Assembly (NCBI GenBank): GCA_963210315.1
Contig: OY723308.1
Location: forward strand, 372,001 to 436,000
Reading direction: 5' to 3'
Source: Rhynchopus euleeides
Taxonomy: Eukaryota > Euglenozoa > Diplonemea > Diplonemida > Diplonemidae
Length of the DNA: 64,000 bases
Position numbers and translations under genes: made by a program. The notes beneath the pieces were generated by a model, which saw only the letters and a list, made by a program, of their open reading frames with translations, did not search any database and was not told where the DNA came from. Numbering within the stretch: position 1 is the first letter of the stretch; each line of letters opens with the position of its first letter. Below are positions 18,819 to 28,222 of the stretch, one piece after another.

Positions 18819-20669
18819 TTTCGCTGAGGATGTAGACCCCTCCCTGTAGGCGGGCTGGGCGGGTGGAAACGGGGAGGCTGGCAGTGTGGAAAACAGATAG
18901 CTCACGCCAAAGGTAGCTGGCACCAGATGGGTCTCCGGAGAGTGGGCGGGCAGGCGGGCGGGAGGGTGGGTGTGGGGATTTGGTAAAGCCTGCTACGAAC
19001 CCTCGCCTTTTTTCGCATCCCTTCTCTCGTCCCGTGCACCACAAGCTAGGGGGTTGGGTGCCGGGCGGTTGCAGAAATATGCAGAAAAAAAAGTGGGCCG
19101 AGCGTGTGGAGGAGTGTGGGGCGGGTGGGTCGGGGTGTTCTGGGGGCGTGGGGGCTGATGTAACAACCGCCTGGCACCGCCGGCAGGCCGTGCCAGAGGC
19201 TTTGTTGCCGCCAAGGGGGTAGGGCTCCTCATCCTGCCTCGTTCGACGCACTGCAACTGCACCCGAAACCTGCGAGATCCCGGGCGGAGATGCGTGGGTG
19301 ACATTGGTAGCATTGGTATCGACGAGCCACCACCGTTGAGCGTGAGACGTTATCATTCGAGGTTCCCTTTGAACGATATGCTGACTCCCCCCCCCCTCTT
19401 CGGTTTCTTTCTCCGTTTTGGCGGTGTTTTTTTTGATGCCCAATCGCACACACCGCAACAGCCCCATCTGAAGCAGTTGGGGCTGGGGCGGGGTAAGAGC
19501 ATAACATACATCGTACTTCAGAGAGCGCTTTGATTCCTTGGGGTGACAGGGAACCCTCTGGCTGAAGAGAAAGGATTTGTGTTTCGTTCTTTGTTTGGGA
19601 TCGACAACCACCAACCTGAGATGTGCGTAACCATTGTCAGGTCAGTGGTGAACGCAACGTTCTTTGCCTGCATGAATAGCGAATGGGTGCCTGCCAGTGT
19701 GCTGCAGGATAACCGCAACACTTGGCACAAGCTTTTTTTAGTGCGAAATAAGGCGAAGCCCCGCCAAACAAAGATAAGGGATTTGCTGGTTTGCTTTTGC
19801 ACGCCAACGCCGGGGCAAAACAAAAGCAACTCCCGCAGTATTGCGGAGGGGTTTAGTTGTCTTTGCCCAAAGGCGCTGCCCTCCCTCCCCGGCATCGTCT
19901 TCGGCAATAAGCAGGAGCCCTGTTAGCACTTCTGGTTGTTTGTGCGCCAAATCCGGGCAAAACAAAAGCAACTCCGCAGCCTGATGAGGAGGTTGAATTT
20001 GTTGCCCAAGCGCTGCCTACTATCTTTTTGACACTGACAGGTTCCCTGTTGTGGTAAAAAAAACAAACCCACACTCGAATCGCAGCGGAAACTACTCTTC
20101 CCACCCCCCACCCCCCAGAGCGTCAGTATGGAGCAACTCTGCAGACCCAACCACCACCAGGAGGGGAAAGACACTACTTAGAAAGGCTAGCGGTGGGAGG
20201 CGGTGCTGCACTGCACACACAAAAACTTATGTGACAGTTGCAGGGAGAGGGAGTGAGGGCGATAGAAGTGCCATAGAATCACGGGGGGGGGGGGTATCGA
20301 GTAGAATATAAGGGCAGCAGTCTCGGGGGGTGGGGGAGCCAGAGGGGAGCCCCTCGAGCCGCGGAGATTATGTTTTGGTTACATTGCAGTGTTGTTGGCG
20401 GGCAGCCTTTTTTGGGGGGATTTTTGGCTATCGAGAGTGGAAAAAGGCAACGGAGCAACCTCGAATGGACCCCGCCGTCGTGGAAAGGCACGCCACTGCA
20501 TGACACAGCAGCGGCAAGAAAAATGGGAAGCAAGAACAAGAGGCGTCGGGCCGGACGAGCAAACTCCGCGGGGAGGGAGGGGAGGGGTGTTGACGCAAAG
20601 TGTGGGGGGGGGGGGGGGGGTTGTTGCTGCAGCAAACCACACAACTTTAAAAAAAGCTCCAAACCCACA
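18819..20669. other. intergenic, decayed repeats, no supported gene
   Basis: About 1.85 kb between COX5b and the histidine phosphatase gene. A CGGGGCAAAACAAAAGCAACTCC-type direct repeat occurs near 19812-19835 and again near 19953-19975. A plus-strand frame at 19543-19926 spans the first copy and may be a transposon remnant. Poly-G runs occur near 20283 and 20606. Confidence 0.5.
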
Positions 20670-21701
20670 TCAATCGGTCCGGGTGTAAGAGCCGCACCAA
20701 TAGTCGACGTGGCTTACATCATCCCCAGAGATCCCCAGCTTCTCCAGCGCAACACTGGGGTAGAGCGTTCGGGGCTCTGGGATATCGAGATAGTTTTCAA
20801 TGGTGTGCTGCTCGACATGCCCGTCTTTGAAGTGGATGTGCACCTGTTTGGCTGCCACAGGGCGGGCCCCTTCATCCGAGACGAGGTACCTCCCGTCGTC
20901 GTTGCGCCGCATCACCCAGAACTCACAGTTCTTCGGGTTGCCGATGGTGTTGAAGGTGTCGGGTGACCAGGACATCTCCGCACACAGCATCAGCCGCATC
21001 GCCAACCCATGCGTCACGACGATAACCGTGTCCACCGGATCACGCCAGCGGCGCGCGTTAACCCCACGCAGCGACTGCAGGCACGACGCAACCCTGCTGT
21101 AGACATCGGCCCCACTCTCCCCCTCCGGAAAACGGTACCAAAACCTCCCGACCTGATCCCGCATCCTGCGGTACTCCTTGATCTTCTGGGCGCACTGCAT
21201 GTTGCCAAACTCCTGCTCCCTCACACGGGGCTCGATCCGGGTCTCCACCACCTGGCCCGGCAGGGCCTTGTGGATGTTGCGCATCGTCATGTTGGTCCGC
21301 CAGAACGGCGAAATGACTGCAACAGCCTTTGTGTCCCCTATGAGGTCCCGGATCCTCTCCCCTGCAGCGCGGGCCTGCATGCAGCCCTCCTCCGTCAGCT
21401 CGATCATATTGTCCGGCTTGCTGTTCCAGATGTCCGGGTTTGCGTTTGCCTCGCTCTCCCCGTGCCGTACGAGGATGATGCGCGACGGCATCCGGCGCAC
21501 CTCACGCCTCTGCAGCTCTGCCTCCACAGCATCGAGCACACGGTCCTTCGCACACCACAGCGCCACCAGGGCACCCCCGATGCCCGACAGGAAGCAGGCC
21601 AAGGGAGCTGCTGCCCCGCCGTCACCCCCTCCGCCAAACAACATGGCAGCGATGGTGATGGATGGGAGTGGGGGTGAGTGTCGTGCTGTTGCCTGCATCA
21701 T
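20670..21701 (-). CDS. histidine phosphatase, AT74-type phosphoglycerate mutase-like protein
   Basis: An intronless 343-codon gene. The catalytic motif ILVRHGESEAN places the nucleophilic His at residue 80 with Arg79. SPFWRT (131-136), REQEFGN with the likely acid Glu (161-167), FPEGES (191-196) and VVTHG with the second His at 231 complete the active site. The REQ-FGN ... GRFWYRFPEGES arrangement is that of plant AT74 phosphoglycerate mutase-like proteins rather than glycolytic mutase. Residues 30-50 are hydrophobic and could be a membrane anchor or a targeting peptide. The domain is followed by about 90 extra C-terminal residues. It is predicted to be a phosphatase of unknown substrate. The start could also be ATG at 21698. 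Confidence 0.88.
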   Translation of the reverse strand: MMQATARHSPPLPSITIAAMLFGGGGDGGAAAPLACFLSGIGGALVALWCAKDRVLDAVEAELQRREVRRMPSRIILVRHGESEANANPDIWNSKPDNMIELTEEGCMQARAAGERIRDLIGDTKAVAVISPFWRTNMTMRNIHKALPGQVVETRIEPRVREQEFGNMQCAQKIKEYRRMRDQVGRFWYRFPEGESGADVYSRVASCLQSLRGVNARRWRDPVDTVIVVTHGLAMRLMLCAEMSWSPDTFNTIGNPKNCEFWVMRRNDDGRYLVSDEGARPVAAKQVHIHFKDGHVEQHTIENYLDIPEPRTLYPSVALEKLGISGDDVSHVDYWCGSYTRTD

Positions 21702-21812
21702 GGCGGCGAGGTGGTGGGTGTGTGTGTGTGCTGAGGCTGAGGTGCCATGCGTGGAAACGTCTCTTCACTCAGGAGGGGGATTGGGGGGGGGGGGGGGGGC
21801 AGTGATGTGCTA

Positions 21813-22343
21813 CACGGTGGGATCTTGTAAATTTTACATGTATAACTACAAGTATATACATGTATTATACATGTATAATACTTGCATGTCAACTATTATA
21901 CATGTATAATACATGTATATGCCTGAAATATACATGTAAAATACATGTATATCAAGTAAAAATACAAGTATAATACTTGCATGTCAACTATTATACATGC
22001 ATGTATTTTACTTGCATGCAAGTATTTTACATGTATTTTACTTGTCATGCAAGTATTTTACATGTATAATACTTGCATGACAAGTATTATACATGTAAAA
22101 TACATGTAAATGCCTGAAATATACATGTAAAATACATGTATATCAAGTAAAAATACATGTATAATAGTTGACATGCAAGTATTATACTTGTATTTTTACT
22201 TGATATACATGTATTTTACATGTATATTTCAGGCATATACATGTATTATACATGTATAATAGTTGACATGCAAGTATTATACATGTATAATACATGTATT
22301 ATACTTGTAGTTATACATGTAAAATTTACAAGATCCCACCGTG
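21813..22343. mobile_element. 531-bp foldback MITE with TA flanks
   Basis: The two halves are inverted copies. The left end CACGGTGGGATCTTGTAAAT is matched by its complement at the right end, and the interior is made of CATGTA/TACATG palindromes. Both ends are flanked by TA (21811-21812, 22344-22345), the target duplication expected of Tc1/mariner-type elements. No transposase is present, so it is non-autonomous. Confidence 0.75.
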
Positions 22344-22347
22344 TATA

Positions 22348-23170
22348 CGACGTATATCCGGATCTTAAGCGTATATATACGTATATATACATGGCGTATA
22401 TATACGTATATATACGCATATACGTTGCAATATACGTTACGTTCTTCCTGTGGGCAATGTGTGGGTGAGAGGGTCCACGATCCCGAAGGTGCACAGTATG
22501 TGGGACACAGCTTGGCTGTCCACCCTTACGCTAGCCGGGCACGCTTCGCGGTCCTGGTACGGGTCCTACTAGACGAGCGCCGCTCGTTCTTCGAGAGTCG
22601 GGAACATTGCTCAGTCTTGGCGCCACCTTGGCGAGGTAAGGAAACGTTGCATCACCAGCATTGCCCACTACCTGATCGGTGCCCACGTGCCGTACTCGCG
22701 TTATCCCATCAAACGCCGTCTCCGGGCGAACACGACCAAAAACGATGTCGTCTTTGGAAAGACTCCAGCACAGCATGGTCACCACCAGTCAATACCTGGG
22801 TGCCCCGTCGCCACTCAGTAAGGGACTCAGAAAGGCACCTCCCCTCTGCACAGGTTCCACTGTGCACAGGGGAGGGCGGTGTCTTTCGAACTGCCCAACA
22901 ACATGTGGCCACGTAAGGTGCGGCACAACCGAAGCGGAACACCCTGTGGGCAACCGGATTGGCGTTTCACTTCGTTCCAAGGGAAGTATCTGTCGAAGGC
23001 ACAGAGCGGGATATACCCACTCAACATATCCTGTGGGAGATCCCACCCAGGTGACCCCACAGTGACCTGGCCACCGTGCAACAGGGAATTACATAGGGGA
23101 CGTATATTTCCGGATTTTCGGGACCTCCGAACGTATATATACGTATATATACATTGGCGTATATATACAT
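22348..23170. repeat. unclassified island between imperfect direct repeats
   Basis: GACGTATAT(TT)CCGGAT followed by (GTATATAC)n blocks occurs at 22348-22412 and again at 23098-23170 in the same orientation. The 685 bp between them are GC-normal and rich in short inverted repeats; the best is a 16-bp stem at about 22843-22880 (CCTCCCCTCTGCACAG and its complement). The organisation resembles a small element with terminal direct repeats, but no coding or primer-binding site was seen. Confidence 0.5.
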
Positions 23171-23699
23171 CGGCACATCACTGGGGGGGGGGGGTTTGAT
23201 CGTCGAGAGTGAATGGAAAAGTAAATCGGGGCAAATAGGGTTGGGGGGGGGGGTGGGTGGGATAACTCCTGTGATGTCTCCGTGGGATTGGGCGCCACGA
23301 TATCACCACCAGGGGGAGACCAAGGGACTACCAGGTTGTGTTTCGGCTGGGCTGCGGGTCAAAAGACACACACGCCCCGCCTCCCACCCCCCTGTCAGAC
23401 GTTAGGACACTCACAACTGGTTGCCGGAAGGCTAGACTGCAGATAGGCCACCCATGCCCCTCCCCCTGCGCGCGGAAGCGGTGCCACAGAGGGAGAATGA
23501 CAACACTCTCCACCACAAAACACTTCCAGACAGCAATGCAGGGCACTACCACGCCAGGAGGGTAACGCACCCCCCGACACACTCTCTCGTTCCCCCGGGC
23601 GTTCCCCCCCCCCCTCTGCAGACTACGGCAGAGAGCAGGCTGGTCGCTAACCATCATTCATCATTCCACTCATTTTGGGTTTCCCCCCCCTAGATATTT

Positions 23700-23775
23700 C
23701 ATCATTCCACCATCATTCCACCCTCGGGGCCTGCCGTCAGGCAGGCCCCGATGGTGGAATGATGGTGGAATGATG
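23700..23775. repeat. near-perfect 76-nt hairpin in TGGAATGATG satellite
   Basis: Twenty-three bases at 23700-23722 pair with 23753-23775. After one mismatch, 12 further pairs (GGGGCCTGCC core) lead to a GTCA loop. Degenerate units containing TGGAATGATG or TAGAATGATG continue to about 23830. Confidence 0.85.
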
Positions 23776-23907
23776 CCACGTGGTAGAATGATGCCACGCG
23801 TGGATGATGCCACGATAGTGGAATGATGGTGGGGTGAAACACACACTACCACCTCATTCCCCACCATCCGTTGCCAGGGCCGAAGAGAGTATGGTTTTGC
23901 AGGAACC

Positions 23908-23968
23908 GATGCTCACTACCGTGGCCTCCGGCGGCTGGGGGGCTCCGCCCCCCAGACCCCCCTGTGGC
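23908..23968 (+). repeat. GC-hairpin module, copy 1
   Basis: A dispersed module of about 60 bp: CTACCGTGGCCTCCGGCGGC, then the palindrome GGGGGGCTCCGCCCCCC, then AGACCCCCCTGTGG. Five copies in the window: 23908 and 24081 (+), 34277 and 34436 (-), 36648 (+). Confidence 0.9.
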
Positions 23969-24080
23969 GTATGTCTCGTACTCAAGTCACTCGATTCCCG
24001 TCAGGTCAGGGAATCCAACCACTCCAGTAGCCTCAGGAGGACTCAGCCACTCACACAGAATCTGTACGCCCACACTGAAC

Positions 24081-24142
24081 AGATGTTCACTACCGTGGCC
24101 TCCGGTGGCTGGGGGGCTCTGCCCCCCAGACCCCCCTGTGGA
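24081..24142 (+). repeat. GC-hairpin module, copy 2
   Basis: Lies 173 bp after copy 1 in the same orientation. It has two transitions in the core (GGTGGC and CTCTGCC). Confidence 0.9.
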
Positions 24143-24708
24143 CCATGTAGCGTGTGCCCGGCTAGTAACCAAGCCCTTGCGCTTCGACGGCCGTGGCATA
24201 TCAGGGGGTAGCGTCGAATCATGGTACCGAAAGCTTTTTTTGGTTTCCTTCGGCACCCGAGGATGGCGCGAGCGGGAGAGGAACTGCGGAAGGAACCCAG
24301 CGCCTCACACCGTCCACCGACGGGAAAGTTAAGTAACAACACGAGCGCGCGCGAAAAATCGACCCCTAGCGTTTTCCCACCTGATCCCCCCAAAACAAGA
24401 GCGTCCGCCCACCTAATCTCTAAAATTGAAAAAGTTAGCGACAGGCCTGGATCGTAGGCGCGCGGCGGCGGTGGCGAAGCCGCCGCCGCGATCGAGTACG
24501 AACCATATTTTACTGCATGGCCACCACTTCCACCCCCACCCCCCCCCCCCCACGACTGACCATCATTCCACGAGATCTCGGAATTCAGAAAGTTAGCGAC
24601 CGGCCTGGGCAGAGAGAGAGAGAGAGAGAGAGAGCCAACGACCACCGCACCCCACCCTTCTCCTTCTCCTCCTCATCCTCATCCTTTTCCCCGCCACGCC
24701 TCCCACAC

Positions 24709-26877
24709 TCAGTAGATATAGGGCTGGCGCGAAGGCATTATCCTCCGTTTGACAGGCACAATCCCGAAACATGACGCAGGCACCAACGCCGTGCTTATCC
24801 GGGTGCTCGTCGGTGGGCGGGGCACGCTCGGAGGGGCGCCAAGCCACATCCAGTGGGAGCTGCGGTGCGCCGCTTCCGACGGGCAGTAGGGGCAGGGACC
24901 TTCAGCAGGCTCAGCAACGCCGGTGTCCCCCTCGAAGCCTTCGGATTCCTGATGTCGCTTTCGCTGTGTCTCGAGCATCATCAGAAACCTGTCCGTGAAA
25001 GGTGCCTTCGAATAATCCGACACGGCGCGCCGCCCCCCTGTGTCGGTGATCCGCGTCCTCCTGTCCCTCTCCCGGATCTGCCTCTTCTGCATGAGGCGCG
25101 ACTCCCACACCTCCTTCCGCACCTTTGCCTCCGCGGCCTTCTTTATCCTCTCTGAGGTCACTGATTTATGCTCCACTTCGATGGTCCAATAGACGAGCCG
25201 GATCTTGCTCTCCCGCTGCAATACCTCACACCGCCTGCTCATCTCCAGGTCGCAGAGAAAGGTCAAACAGCTCTCATTGCGGTAGTCCTGCTCTGTGAGG
25301 GCAATCTGGGTGCGAGCATCTGTCTCCTTCCCGACAAGCCACTGCCGATCCGCGGTGTGCTCAAAAACTTTATCCACGGCCTGCGCAGAGGTTCCGCGCA
25401 TGGCACCGACGTCGATGTTCGTCCCTCCGAAAACCATGTTTTTATCCTCGTGGCATTTCTTTTCCTGGAGGAGCTGCCTTACCCTCCTCCAATAATAACG
25501 TATATCACAAGATGTATGCCTCGGCGGGAGGAAGATTCTCCTGATCCTCGACGATGCCCCATCGACCGTGCGGGAGCCGCGGCGGACCCTCTCCTTGCTG
25601 AACATCTTCCCGAAGTCGAACACCTCGACCCCACGGGAGGTCATGATCTGGAGGCTCGCAGAATCACCCGCCTGCTGAAACTCCGTCTCAATGGTCTGCG
25701 AGTCGTCAGAGCTGTACGACACCCACGGGCTGCTTTCAGAGCAGCTGTGCTGCCACGACAGCACCCCACGCTCTATAGAGAACCCGGAGAAAACGGTGCT
25801 GCTTATGGAACCCACAGGCCCTGGGCGGAAGTAAAGAAGCATGCACCTCAGCTTCCAGAGGCATATATCTCTCGCACAGGCGTGGTTGATAACCTCTGCT
25901 TCGCTGTCTCCGCTGCCGACGGCGCGCTCCGCGATCCCGCCGTCAACACCCCACACGGGTGTGACGAGGATGCTGTGTGATGCGGGATCCAGGATGTTGT
26001 CTGGGATGGATATGCCCCCCTTCCGGAGAGCGGTGAGGAACAGCGCGTTCTCCTTCTGTATCCCGCAGGTCCCTGTCCAGCAGGCATACAGGCGCGAGGC
26101 AAACGAAGGCTCTGCCAGAGGGAGCGAAGCAGACTCCTCGACATCCTCCGGCAGCTCTCCTGGAGGGGTGGCACGACCCCCCCCACCACGCGGGCTGAGC
26201 GAGACGGGGCTTCCGTCGACAGGGTATCCCACTAAAGATCGACTGCCTCTTGTGCGGGCAGAGCCTGGTGTGATTGGCTCCAGCGTGATCCCACGGGTTT
26301 CGAGGTCCTGCTGTTTCGCCCATTCGAGGATGTCAACGAGGGGTGCCGTTTCGATGTCGGGGAAATCTGCCTCTGCTGCAACAGGGGGGTCCATTCCCTT
26401 GGCTTTCATACCCTGGACAGGCCGCTCTCTCTGCGTCATGGTTTTCGAGACGACAGATGAGATCGCAACGGAGAATGCGGATTCGATGGTGTCGTGCAGC
26501 TCCGCCTTCCTCTCCACACGCGCCTGCGGTGCGGAGTGGCCGTAGTCCACATCCTTCCCCATCTTCCTGAAGGAGTTCACGATGTGCACGTCAAAATCGG
26601 ACTCCTGGTTGTTGCTGAGGGCGGAGGCTGCCATGCGGAGGTGCGCCAGTACATTGACCCCACCCGCATCCCCATGCCCCCCTCTCCGCAGGTGCCCAGG
26701 CGGTGCCCCAGGCAGGGGCAGGGACTGTGCAGGGGGAGATGTCACCTGTGACCCTCCCATGATACCCCCTGAAGGGAGAGCGGATGTTGAAGGGGAGATT
26801 TGCCGAGGCGGTGGAGCACGCCGTCCATCGCTGGGTCGCTTGGCAAAGCTTCCATAGTGGGTATTACCGAGGGGCAT
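24709..26877 (-). CDS. WWE-domain protein
   Basis: An intronless gene of 722 codons. The start at ATG 26877 was chosen because the frame upstream is an unbroken Pro/His-rich intergenic translation reached only through a non-ATG start. Residues about 368-449 match a WWE domain: VLSWQH, then PWVSYSSDDSQTIETEFQQ, and VEVFDFGKMF before a basic GSRTVDGASSRIRRIF end. WWE domains bind (iso-)ADP-ribose and occur in poly-ADP-ribose polymerases and ubiquitin ligases. No PARP, RING or HECT domain is visible here. The N-terminal about 330 residues are Pro/Ser-rich and partly structured. The region after 450 is basic and helical (about 530-650), possibly a coiled coil. A role in ADP-ribose recognition is inferred from WWE alone. 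Confidence 0.75.
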   Translation of the reverse strand: MPLGNTHYGSFAKRPSDGRRAPPPRQISPSTSALPSGGIMGGSQVTSPPAQSLPLPGAPPGHLRRGGHGDAGGVNVLAHLRMAASALSNNQESDFDVHIVNSFRKMGKDVDYGHSAPQARVERKAELHDTIESAFSVAISSVVSKTMTQRERPVQGMKAKGMDPPVAAEADFPDIETAPLVDILEWAKQQDLETRGITLEPITPGSARTRGSRSLVGYPVDGSPVSLSPRGGGGRATPPGELPEDVEESASLPLAEPSFASRLYACWTGTCGIQKENALFLTALRKGGISIPDNILDPASHSILVTPVWGVDGGIAERAVGSGDSEAEVINHACARDICLWKLRCMLLYFRPGPVGSISSTVFSGFSIERGVLSWQHSCSESSPWVSYSSDDSQTIETEFQQAGDSASLQIMTSRGVEVFDFGKMFSKERVRRGSRTVDGASSRIRRIFLPPRHTSCDIRYYWRRVRQLLQEKKCHEDKNMVFGGTNIDVGAMRGTSAQAVDKVFEHTADRQWLVGKETDARTQIALTEQDYRNESCLTFLCDLEMSRRCEVLQRESKIRLVYWTIEVEHKSVTSERIKKAAEAKVRKEVWESRLMQKRQIRERDRRTRITDTGGRRAVSDYSKAPFTDRFLMMLETQRKRHQESEGFEGDTGVAEPAEGPCPYCPSEAAHRSSHWMWLGAPPSVPRPPTSTRISTALVPASCFGIVPVKRRIMPSRQPYIY

Positions 26878-27353
26878 GGAGGGGAGGGGGGGTGGGGGGG
26901 GAACTGAAATAGGAGAAGGGAGGTTACCAACCAACCCTCGCTGTGTAGATGTGTGTGTGTGTGTGCAAAGGGGAATCCAACGAAGTTCGGAGATGGGGAC
27001 GGAAAGGCGGGGTGGGGGGGAGCGTCCCTGCGGAGGGTGGTTGGGTGGAGACTTTGGATGCGGGTGTGAGAGTGGGGGGGGGGGGGGTGCTGGGTGGTGG
27101 TGAGGCAACAGCCCTCCAGTGCGTGTTGTGGGAGGGGGGGAGACACACAGTCATCTGACACATTACTGGCACCCTCGTAAGCTTTGTGTGGAGGGATGTG
27201 CGGCGACAATGGCGAAGAGCAGTTGTTGGTAAAGGGGTTGTGGGAGTGGGGTGGGGGGGTGGGGTGGGGTAACACGGCCCCTTTGCTTTTTTTTGTTTTG
27301 CTTTCTCTTGCCAATAAAAACTGCTGTCCCCTTCTCCCTGCCAAAAATAACTA

Positions 27354-27594
27354 TTTATTACCGTGAAAACAAAGTACGGTAAAATCGACGAGGTGGGGTG
27401 AGACGGCCACGAGGGGCCGAAGGCCCCGAGTGGCCGTCGAACCCCAACCGAGTCGATTTTACCGTACTTTTCAAGGTGATGACATGTTTTTCTTGCACAA
27501 TACGCAACTTTTGAACGCCAAAACCGCCTTTTGGTCGTTTTTTCTCTTCACGCCGTGAGAAAAAACCGTAAAATCGCTTTATTACCGTGAAAAC
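27354..27594. repeat. direct repeats bounding a 100-nt hairpin
   Basis: TTTATTACCGTGAAAAC occurs at 27354-27370 and 27578-27594. Between them, 27371-27389 pairs perfectly with 27452-27470 (19 bp, ACGGTAAAATCGAC core), and the interior GACGGCCAC and GGGGCC arms pair with their complements around a GAA loop. CCGTAAAATCG recurs near 27566. Possibly a small foldback transposon. Confidence 0.75.
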
Positions 27595-28122
27595 GAAAAA
27601 CTGTGCCCCATTTTTGAGGTTGCTCATGTGAGTATGTCTGAGAACACCAATATACAGAGGTTCCAGGCTGTACCACGTCCTGACTGAGATCGACTCCACA
27701 GGGGATGTCGTCCAGAGCGCCAAGTCTGGGGTATTCCGCCCTCAAGAACGGCGAGTCACACCTCATCTCGTTCTGATTTGCCCTCGACAGCTTCGTCTTC
27801 CTGGGGATCCCTGGTTCTGCTGGTTGACCTGTGGTTCACCGTGAAGAACCATTACCTGCTGTGCGACACGGTATGCAGCATACACTTCTAAAAGGTCTAT
27901 CTGCTTGCGGTGATCGTACTTCTCACGCCGCGGGGTGCTGCGCTTCTGGCTCTGGGCAGAGGTCGGGGGGAGCTGGATAGCGTGGCCGATGAACCCACCG
28001 CACCAACCCACCCCGCAGCCGACCTGGTGACCTGCAGACCCGCTCAGGCCTGATTTGTGCATTCACAAAATCAGCCGCAGGTCCCTTCCAGAAAATCACT
28101 GTACGGACTTTTTTTTCACGCC

Positions 28123-28222
28123 AAAAAAAGCGTGAAAAAAAAGAAAAAAAGCGTGAGAAAAAAGAAAAAAGCGTGAGAAAAAAAAAAGGCGTGAGAAAAA
28201 AGTAAAAAGCGTGAGAAAAAAG
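28123..28222. repeat. tandem A-rich GCGTGAGAAAAAA array
   Basis: About five imperfect units of GCGTGAG separated by A runs of 5-12 bases. A simple satellite with no gene content. Confidence 0.85.

Larger units (their letters stand above)
21702..24708. other. intergenic repeat island
   Basis: About 3 kb without a gene. It holds, in order, a 531-bp AT-rich foldback element, a 680-bp island between direct repeats, a 76-nt perfect-type hairpin with satellite units, and two GC-hairpin modules, all listed separately. A GA microsatellite lies near 24611-24634. Confidence 0.7.

Noticed and set aside
18601..19614. Minus-strand open frame of 337 codons
   Set aside because: It overlaps exon 1 of the COX5b-like gene in another frame, and its composition is that of intergenic DNA.
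19543..19926. Plus-strand open frame of 127 codons with protein-like start
   Set aside because: It contains one copy of a non-coding direct repeat, and no homology or splice evidence was seen. Kept only as a possible mobile-element remnant.
26878..27108. Upstream extension of the WWE gene start
   Set aside because: The extra 77 residues are Pro/His-rich translation of a poly-C/GT-rich flank and begin without ATG.
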